The notes beneath the pieces are model-generated. The model was not told where the DNA came from and searched no databases. It saw only the letters and a program-made list of their open reading frames with translations. Position numbers and translations under genes: made by a program. Of a stretch of DNA of 53,689 nucleotides, positions 48,984 to 53,689 are shown piece by piece; within the stretch, counting starts at the first letter, position 1, and every line of letters starts with the position of its first letter. Origin of the DNA: SURF-25 sp040754255 (GTDB lineage Bacteria > Omnitrophota > Gorgyraeia > Gygaellales > Profunditerraquicolaceae); the NCBI GenBank assembly GCA_040754255.1, contig JBFMDA010000004.1, positions 1 through 53,689 on the forward strand, in the 5' to 3' direction.

Positions 48984-49013
48984 AAACAAAAAACCTGTTC
49001 CGCAAAGAACAGG
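48984..49013 (-). terminator. riboswitch-linked intrinsic terminator 2
   Basis: On the minus strand CCTGTTC (49013-49007), loop TTTGCG, GAACAGG (49000-48994), then TTTTTTGTTT. It lies between riboswitch 2 and the prepilin start at 48968. The stem is the same as terminator 1. Confidence 0.9.
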
Positions 49014-49023
49014 CGCACTCATT

Positions 49024-49110
49024 TCGATTCGGCAACCAGACAATCCCGACATATCGTCGGGACTCTTGGCTTTGCGCGCATATCCTTACGGATACCTTGC
49101 CTTTTCGTCT
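49024..49110 (-). ncRNA. cyclic-di-GMP-I (GEMM-I) riboswitch 2
   Basis: On the minus strand: GACGAAAAGGCAAGG, P2 stem GTATCC with GTAA loop and GGATAT, GCGCGCAAAGCC, a P3 stem TCCCGACGA/TATGTCGGGA, and GGTTGCC closing the structure. The GNRA loop is the docking loop of the class. The G before CAAGG fits c-di-GMP rather than cGAMP specificity. Together with the terminator at 48984-49013 it should set read-through into the two-gene pilin unit. It shares nearly every base with copy 1 over the aptamer. Confidence 0.94.
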
Positions 49111-49133
49111 ATTGCTCTCGTATCTCTATAGGA

Positions 49134-49162
49134 AGTATAACACACAGTTACAGGATTTGCAA
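49134..49162 (-). promoter_or_regulatory. promoter for riboswitch 2 transcript
   Basis: On the minus strand TTGCAA (49162-49157), 17-base spacer, TATACT (49139-49134). Same spacing and -10 as the other pilin promoter. Confidence 0.75.
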
Positions 49163-49193
49163 ATAAACTTTAAATGAAAACGGCTCTTTTCTA

Positions 49194-49222
49194 TTGCGTT
49201 ATCTTTTTCTGGGTGATACACT
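49194..49222 (+). promoter_or_regulatory. promoter for diguanylate cyclase gene
   Basis: TTGCGT (49194-49199), 17-base spacer, TACACT (49217-49222). It is divergent from the riboswitch 2 promoter, about 32 bases apart. Leader of about 20 bases contains AAGG before the ATG. Confidence 0.6.
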
Positions 49223-49249
49223 AATATACATTACGCACAAGGTAAGGGC

Positions 49250-50968
49250 ATGCGCACTATCCTCAAAGAAAAAGCCTTTTTAAAGGCAGCTGTTCTCTGT
49301 ATCATCTTTACTATTGTCTATTTCTTCTTCCTTTCCCAGACTAGGTTTTTTAGCGTCCCCCGCTTTAAATTCGCCGATTTGTTTTCGGTGGTCAGTTACC
49401 ATACCCAGCCATTGCCACCCAATGTAGATAAAATTAAGGTCATTATTGTTGATGATGCCTCTTATAGGATATTAAAGAAGAGTTGGCCGTGGCCCAGGAC
49501 AAAATTTGCGGCCCTGCTTGATAAGCTCAGGGTACATCCGCCCAAGGTAATTTTTATGGACATGGTCTTTGCCGGAGAAAGTATAATTCCGGAATACGAC
49601 ACTATATTCGCCGATGCCCTTGCCAAAAGCGGTAACGTGATTCTCGCTGCGTTCCTTGATCCCCGGGGCAGGTATACGGTGCCTTTTGATATCCTGGCCA
49701 AAAAGGCCTTAGCCTATGGGTTGGTAAACAAGCCGCGCAACCCGGACCTTTCAGTGCGTTCTTCACGGCTGTTCATCGTTCCTTATTGGGATACAAAACC
49801 CTACGATTATGCGAGCGAAATCAAAATCCTCTGCCAATACCTCGGGGCGCCGCTTAAAGGCATCTCGTACGACGGTAGGCATATAGGCATAAAAAGTGCA
49901 GACACTATTAAGGCCCTTATCCCTGTGCAGAAAGACGGGGTGATACCGATTCATTTCCGCGTCAAGCTTAATGACCTTGATCCCGTTCCTTTTTGGAAGG
50001 TATACAATGACCAGGTGCCCCCGGAAACCTTTAAAGACAAGATCGTATTGGTGGGATCGACTGCAGAGATCTTCCACGATGTGTACCACAGCCCCATTGG
50101 ATTAATGCCGGGAGTGGCAATACAGGCAAACGCAGTCCTGATGCTTTTAAACAGCGATTTTATCAGCTATATCCCCAAAGGTGTGGAATTTTTCCTTTTG
50201 CTTGGGCTTGGCTTAGCCACGTTTTTCTTTGTGTATTTCTTCCCGCCGTCATTTGCGCTTTTGCTTAGCGGCATTGAAACCGCTGCCGTGCTGGGGATAG
50301 GTTTTATTATGTTTCAGCGCAACATCCGTTTTGATTACTTTAGTGCCGTTTTTATTATTATAGCGACATACCTGGGGAATACCATTTACAAATACCTTTC
50401 CTTATGGATTGAGAACCTAAACCTTAGGACCCTGGCTATTACTGACGGACTCACCGGGCTTTACATACACCGCTATTTTATGCTCAGGATGCAGAACGAA
50501 TTTGAGCGGGCAGCCCGCTATGATTTGTATTTTTCATTCCTCATCATGGATATCGACCATTTTAAGAATGTCAACGATACATACGGACACCAACAGGGCA
50601 ATGTAGTATTGAAGCATATGTCACAGATTTTGCAGGCGCAGTCGCGCAAGACCGATTTTGTGGCGCGATACGGAGGAGAAGAGTTCTGCGCAATCCTTAC
50701 CCATACCAACCTTCAGGGGGCTGTCAATTACGCAGAGAGGGTAAGGCGCGCGGTAGAGGCTTACGAGTTTCCTTACAAGCCGGGTAAGCCTTTGAAGCTT
50801 ACGATAAGCATTGGGGTGGTTTCATATCCGCAGCACAAGGCAGAAAAAATGGACGGGCTTATCGAAGCTGCTGACAAGGCCTTGTATGAAGCAAAGCATG
50901 GCGGCCGTAACCGCGTATGCGCGGCCGGTGCAAGCCAGGGGCCAGTGGCAGAAAGCGACCAGAAATAA
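49250..50968 (+). CDS. CHASE2-domain diguanylate cyclase (GGEEF)
   Basis: The 572-residue protein makes the second messenger c-di-GMP from two GTP. An N-terminal helix (about residues 12-30) anchors an extracytoplasmic CHASE2 sensor (about 35-300; KVIIVDDASY, VIFMDMVFAGES and DKIVLVGSTAEIFHD are typical). Three helices follow at about 305-375, then the GGDEF domain (about 393-560). The active site is GGEEF at 475-479. The inhibitory I-site RxxD is R466-D469, exactly five residues before it, so product feedback is likely. Divergent riboswitch-controlled prepilin genes suggest local signalling. Confidence 0.95.
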   Translation: MRTILKEKAFLKAAVLCIIFTIVYFFFLSQTRFFSVPRFKFADLFSVVSYHTQPLPPNVDKIKVIIVDDASYRILKKSWPWPRTKFAALLDKLRVHPPKVIFMDMVFAGESIIPEYDTIFADALAKSGNVILAAFLDPRGRYTVPFDILAKKALAYGLVNKPRNPDLSVRSSRLFIVPYWDTKPYDYASEIKILCQYLGAPLKGISYDGRHIGIKSADTIKALIPVQKDGVIPIHFRVKLNDLDPVPFWKVYNDQVPPETFKDKIVLVGSTAEIFHDVYHSPIGLMPGVAIQANAVLMLLNSDFISYIPKGVEFFLLLGLGLATFFFVYFFPPSFALLLSGIETAAVLGIGFIMFQRNIRFDYFSAVFIIIATYLGNTIYKYLSLWIENLNLRTLAITDGLTGLYIHRYFMLRMQNEFERAARYDLYFSFLIMDIDHFKNVNDTYGHQQGNVVLKHMSQILQAQSRKTDFVARYGGEEFCAILTHTNLQGAVNYAERVRRAVEAYEFPYKPGKPLKLTISIGVVSYPQHKAEKMDGLIEAADKALYEAKHGGRNRVCAAGASQGPVAESDQK

Positions 50969-50977
50969 GGAGGACCG

Positions 50978-51379
50978 ATGAATGCAGGGCGCAGTGAACG
51001 GGATATCGGTTTATTGATTATTCGCATGGGTGTTGGAGTAATGTTTATGTATCACGGTTTCCCAAAGATAACAGGCGGATATGCCCAGTGGCATGAGTTA
51101 GGCAAGGCCATGGCTGTCTTTGGCATTACGTTCCTACCTGCATTCTGGGGGTTTATGTCTGCATCCGCAGAATTTTTCGGAGGGATATTTATTGTGCTTG
51201 GGGTATTCGTGCGGCCTTTTGCGGTGCTTATGGCAGTTAACATGGTCGTTGCCAGCGCGATGCATCTTACAAAAGGGGACGGGTTATTTGTCGCATCGCA
51301 CGCCATTGAACTGGCCGTAGTCTTTGTAGGGCTCGTATTCCTAGGCCCGGGAAAATTTAAATTGGGCAAAAAGGAATGA
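50978..51379 (+). CDS. DoxX-family membrane protein
   Basis: A 133-residue membrane protein with four hydrophobic segments and the DoxX family start: LLIIRMGVGVMFMYHGFPKI, followed by AEFFGGIFIVLGVFVRPFAVLMAVNMV. The roles of DoxX proteins vary (thiosulfate:quinone oxidoreductase part, redox stress). Function is not defined here. Shine-Dalgarno GGAGG is 7 bases before the ATG. It ends in an ATGA overlap with the next gene. Confidence 0.9.
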   Translation: MNAGRSERDIGLLIIRMGVGVMFMYHGFPKITGGYAQWHELGKAMAVFGITFLPAFWGFMSASAEFFGGIFIVLGVFVRPFAVLMAVNMVVASAMHLTKGDGLFVASHAIELAVVFVGLVFLGPGKFKLGKKE

Positions 51380-52269
51380 GCATGCGCGCAAGGGGTGCTG
51401 TGTGTATACTTGCGTGCGCCCTTTTTTGTTGTACGCCCCAAGTGTTTTTTGGGCTTCAGTGGCAAACCCTGCACGAACAAGCAGACAAGATTACCCTTGA
51501 TGAAGCGCTGGTTTCCTCGCAGCACAACCCCGCGTCTTTTGATTCCCTCTACGTGCTTGGCCTTGTGTACCTAAATTTCTACAAAACCGAAGACGCAGAA
51601 GGTATTTTCAAAAAAATACTGCAACTATCCCCTTCTTCATTCGAGGCGCAATGGGGGATTGCGGAATTGTTGAGAAGGAAGCACGACTTAAAAGAAAGCC
51701 AGGCAATGCTTAAAAATATTCTTAAAAAAGCGCCGGGTTTTCCGCCCGCGCTCATTACCCTTGCATATATACGATATACGAATAAGGCGTATGCAGAATC
51801 GCTTGCTCTTGCAGAAAAGGTGCTTGCGCAGGGCAAAGGCGCAGTTGATACAAGTAATTATACCAGGGCATTGCTGATTGTTGCCGGCTCCAAAGGGATG
51901 CTTGCCCATTACGGCGGGCCGTTGGCGAAAGTAACACACGGCTTAGGGGTGTTGACGTATCTAAAAAAGGCCCAGAGTCTGCAGCCGGATACTGCAGGTG
52001 TTTTGTTTGGCTTCGGCGGTTTTTACCTTCTTGCGCCAACAATAGTCGGAGGCAATAACGATAAAGCGGTTGAGTATCTTGAGAAGGCAATACAGGCCGA
52101 CCCGTTCTTTACCGACGCATATGTGAGGCTGGCACAGGCATATAAGGTAAGGGGGGATAAAGAAAAATATGCCTTTTATCTTAAAAAAGCAAGGCAGATT
52201 GACCCGCAGAACGAATTAGCCATAGACATAGAGAGCGGTAAGTGTGATTTTATCTGTGTGGGGAAATAG
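51376..52269 (+). CDS. exported TPR-repeat protein
   Basis: 297 residues with an N-terminal signal-like hydrophobic stretch (about residues 8-25; has Cys residues but no clear lipobox) and several tetratricopeptide-like repeats. Repeat-type segments include SLYVLGLVYLNFYKTEDAEGIF, the AQWGIAELLRRKHDLKESQA unit, and the C-terminal YLEKAIQADPFFTDAYVRLAQ unit. These usually mediate protein contacts in the periplasm. No enzymatic motif. ATGA overlap links it to the DoxX gene. Specific partner unknown. Confidence 0.83.
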   Translation: MSMRARGAVCILACALFCCTPQVFFGLQWQTLHEQADKITLDEALVSSQHNPASFDSLYVLGLVYLNFYKTEDAEGIFKKILQLSPSSFEAQWGIAELLRRKHDLKESQAMLKNILKKAPGFPPALITLAYIRYTNKAYAESLALAEKVLAQGKGAVDTSNYTRALLIVAGSKGMLAHYGGPLAKVTHGLGVLTYLKKAQSLQPDTAGVLFGFGGFYLLAPTIVGGNNDKAVEYLEKAIQADPFFTDAYVRLAQAYKVRGDKEKYAFYLKKARQIDPQNELAIDIESGKCDFICVGK

Positions 52270-52278
52270 CGGTTGGCC

Positions 52279-53319
52279 CTATACGGCCAGGAGCTTTGAA
52301 GAGACCTGCGCAAGCAGTGTTTTGTATTCCTTGCGCATCGCAAGGCAGGCGTTTATTGCTTTGGCCTGGCGCAAAAGCCGCTCAATATCATCTTTAAGGC
52401 AATCAAGCGCGCCTGAATACATGACCAGCTTTTTGATGGTAAGAAGGTCATGCCCGCTTAGTGTATTTTTTGCCAATACCTTATTGAGGTAGCGTTTATT
52501 TTTAGGAGTACTATTCCGGTAGGCATGCCATAAAAGCAGCGTTTTCTTCCCTTCCTTGAGGTCGCCAAGCGCGGATTTACCTATCTCCTTTTCTTTCCCG
52601 AACATGTCCAGAAGGTCGTCTTTTATCTGGAATGCCCTGCCCAGGCATAGCCCGAACCGGATGAGTTTGGAAACCTCCTTTTTACCTGCGCCGGCAAGCA
52701 CGGCGCCTACTACCAGGGGAGAGCAGAAGGTATAATGGGCGGTCTTTAAATCATAGATTTTATAAATATCGCTTCTTTTAATCTCTTCCAGCGGTTTCAT
52801 CCCATAGAGCAGCTCAACGAATTCGCCGCTGCCTGTGTAGATGGCTGCTTCAATGAACCGTTTCAGCGCGTTTTCTTTGCGTTGCCAGTCCTCTTTTATG
52901 GACAGAAAGGCGTGTATTGCCATTGCGTATACGATATCGCCGACCACTATTGCAAGGTCCTGGCCGTTGAATTTTTTGTGTGTATGCGTGCCCAGGCAGG
53001 CGTCTAGCGTTTTGTGCATTGAAGGCAGGCCCCTGCGCAAGGCAGATTTGTCGATAATATCATCGTGGATAAGCATAAAATTATGCAGCAGCTCAAGAGA
53101 CAGTGCGCTGCTGTATAGGTTCTGCGCAGGTTTTTTAGTATACCCCATATACCCGATCACGAACAAGGTCGGCCTTATCCTCTTGCCTTTTCTGGCAATG
53201 AATTCCTTGATGGTCTTTGAGAGCAAGGGAGAGATCCTTGCCAGCCCGAACACAGCCTCAAGATTCTTGTTAAACCGGGCGATGCCTGCCTCAATGCGGT
53301 TTTTTATATTAATAGGCAT
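52279..53319 (-). CDS. polyprenyl (geranylgeranyl-type) diphosphate synthase
   Basis: A 346-residue trans-isoprenyl diphosphate synthase. The first Asp-rich motif is LIHDDIIDKS (DDxxD) and the second FQIKDDLLDMFG. GKRIRPTLFVIGYMG is the substrate-binding region near residue 50, and KTAHYTFCSPLVVGAVL lies between the motifs. Product chain length depends on residues before the first motif and was not predicted. Divergent from the prenyltransferase that follows, a natural pairing for quinone or lipid side-chain synthesis. It ends 10 bases from the convergent TPR gene. Confidence 0.94.
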   Translation of the reverse strand: MPINIKNRIEAGIARFNKNLEAVFGLARISPLLSKTIKEFIARKGKRIRPTLFVIGYMGYTKKPAQNLYSSALSLELLHNFMLIHDDIIDKSALRRGLPSMHKTLDACLGTHTHKKFNGQDLAIVVGDIVYAMAIHAFLSIKEDWQRKENALKRFIEAAIYTGSGEFVELLYGMKPLEEIKRSDIYKIYDLKTAHYTFCSPLVVGAVLAGAGKKEVSKLIRFGLCLGRAFQIKDDLLDMFGKEKEIGKSALGDLKEGKKTLLLWHAYRNSTPKNKRYLNKVLAKNTLSGHDLLTIKKLVMYSGALDCLKDDIERLLRQAKAINACLAMRKEYKTLLAQVSSKLLAV

Positions 53320-53370
53320 AAATTTATGCTAACATATATATATTACAAACTCAAATACATTTTTGGTGCC

Positions 53371-53689
53371 ATGGGACAAGGAAGCATCGTTGGGAAGGGG
53401 AAGGCAGCATACCTTGTAAGGGCGTTAAGGCTTCCCTTTCTATCCGCAAGCGTCTTGCCTTTTGTGTTTGGTTCTATGATCGGCTTTCCCCACATGAAGG
53501 TGTTTTCCTTTACGCTCGGTTTGGCCATGGTTGCCTTTGCCCACTTAAGCGCCAATCTCATTAATGATTACGCCGACTCAAAATACGGCGTTGACTGGCA
53601 GGATATGCGTTTTTACGGGTTCTTCGGAGGCTCCAAACTGATCCAGGAGAAAGTTTTTTCTCAACAGTTCTATCTCAAAATGAGCATTT
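53371..53689 (+). CDS. UbiA/MenA-type prenyltransferase, 3' truncated by window end
   Basis: From ATG 53371 the frame stays open to the last base (106 full codons). The visible part reads YLVRALRLPFLSASVLPFVFG, a first helix typical of MenA/UbiA proteins, and then NLINDYADSKYGVD, the first Asp-rich substrate motif with the form N/DxxxD. These membrane enzymes attach a prenyl chain to an aromatic ring or similar acceptor. The divergent polyprenyl diphosphate synthase is its likely supplier. The start is tentative because no Shine-Dalgarno is seen and the gene is cut. Confidence 0.85.
   Translation, partial: MGQGSIVGKGKAAYLVRALRLPFLSASVLPFVFGSMIGFPHMKVFSFTLGLAMVAFAHLSANLINDYADSKYGVDWQDMRFYGFFGGSKLIQEKVFSQQFYLKMSI

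Noticed and set aside
47718..49110. cGAMP-specific (GEMM-Ib) riboswitches
   Set aside because: The base matching position 20 of the aptamer is G in both copies; cGAMP-selective variants have A. Dual binding is still possible.
1..53689. CRISPR array, prophage, toxin-antitoxin or defence island
   Set aside because: No regularly spaced repeats, phage structural genes, nuclease-antitoxin pairs or known defence genes were found.

Overview
The window looks like a chromosomal segment of an uncultured Gram-negative (diderm) bacterium. Supporting genes are the lipopolysaccharide and outer-membrane genes (LptE-like, LpxL-like acyltransferase, BamD-like TPR protein, Lnt, DUF1302 barrel, LolA-like protein, CsgG-like lipoprotein), type IV pilins and a PilT/PilU ATPase. 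The mix of archaeal-type adenosine-specific kinase, AmrS radical SAM enzyme, short ComEC and FeoAB, together with the gene orders, resembles Candidatus Omnitrophota or a relative in the PVC group. That placement is an inference from gene content and was not tested with a tree. Genes are densely packed, commonly overlapping by 1-20 bases, and no phage, CRISPR array or intact transposase was found.

Layout. 1-4.96 kb: 3' end of an RND efflux pump, followed by a PII-like protein, a CxxC thioredoxin-fold protein, a class I aldolase and a zinc alcohol dehydrogenase. 5.0-11.3 kb: a clean operon with its own promoter and terminator, made of acyl-CoA synthetase, MMPL/RND exporter, LolA-like carrier and DUF1302 outer-membrane barrel. 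It looks like a lipid or other hydrophobic-compound export route. 11.3-17.8 kb: rlmN, a GDSL lipoprotein, divergent tRNA-Ala(GGC) and tRNA-Leu(CAA), nfo, a lone receiver domain, leuS and a zinc-ribbon membrane protein. 17.9-23.8 kb: comEA/comEC-like pair, BamD-like protein, lptE, a compact holA, rpsT and murJ. 23.7-27.1 kb: a 237-bp element with terminal inverted repeats, a small membrane protein, a UvrC lacking its C-terminal HhH region, an Ogt-like protein and a PilU-like ATPase. 27.1-33.2 kb: prfB with its programmed frameshift, secA, lnt and an M23 peptidase. 33.3-42.8 kb: transporters (MFS, CDF, BioY, SLC13/ArsB-like, ZIP), adenosine-specific kinase, LpxL-like acyltransferase, CBS protein, HAD phosphatase, CsgG-like lipoprotein and a 26-codon basic ORF. 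42.9-46.9 kb: feoA-feoB, a PP-loop tRNA thiolation-like enzyme and amrS. 46.9-49.2 kb: three minus-strand prepilin genes in two transcription units, each preceded by a cyclic-di-GMP-I riboswitch and an intrinsic terminator. 49.2-53.7 kb: a divergent CHASE2-GGDEF diguanylate cyclase, DoxX, a TPR protein, a polyprenyl diphosphate synthase and the start of a UbiA/MenA prenyltransferase.

The most striking feature is the block at 46.9-51.0 kb. A membrane diguanylate cyclase with an intact GGEEF active site and an RxxD inhibitory site is divergent from two pilin units, each with a GEMM-I aptamer, a terminator and a near-consensus promoter. In one place this gives a maker of the second messenger, two RNA sensors and the pilin outputs. 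A second genome-wide theme is that several first genes of transcription units have their -10 box 6-20 bases before the start codon and no Shine-Dalgarno sequence, so leaderless or very short-leader mRNAs are likely. Genes inside operons carry strong Shine-Dalgarno sequences.
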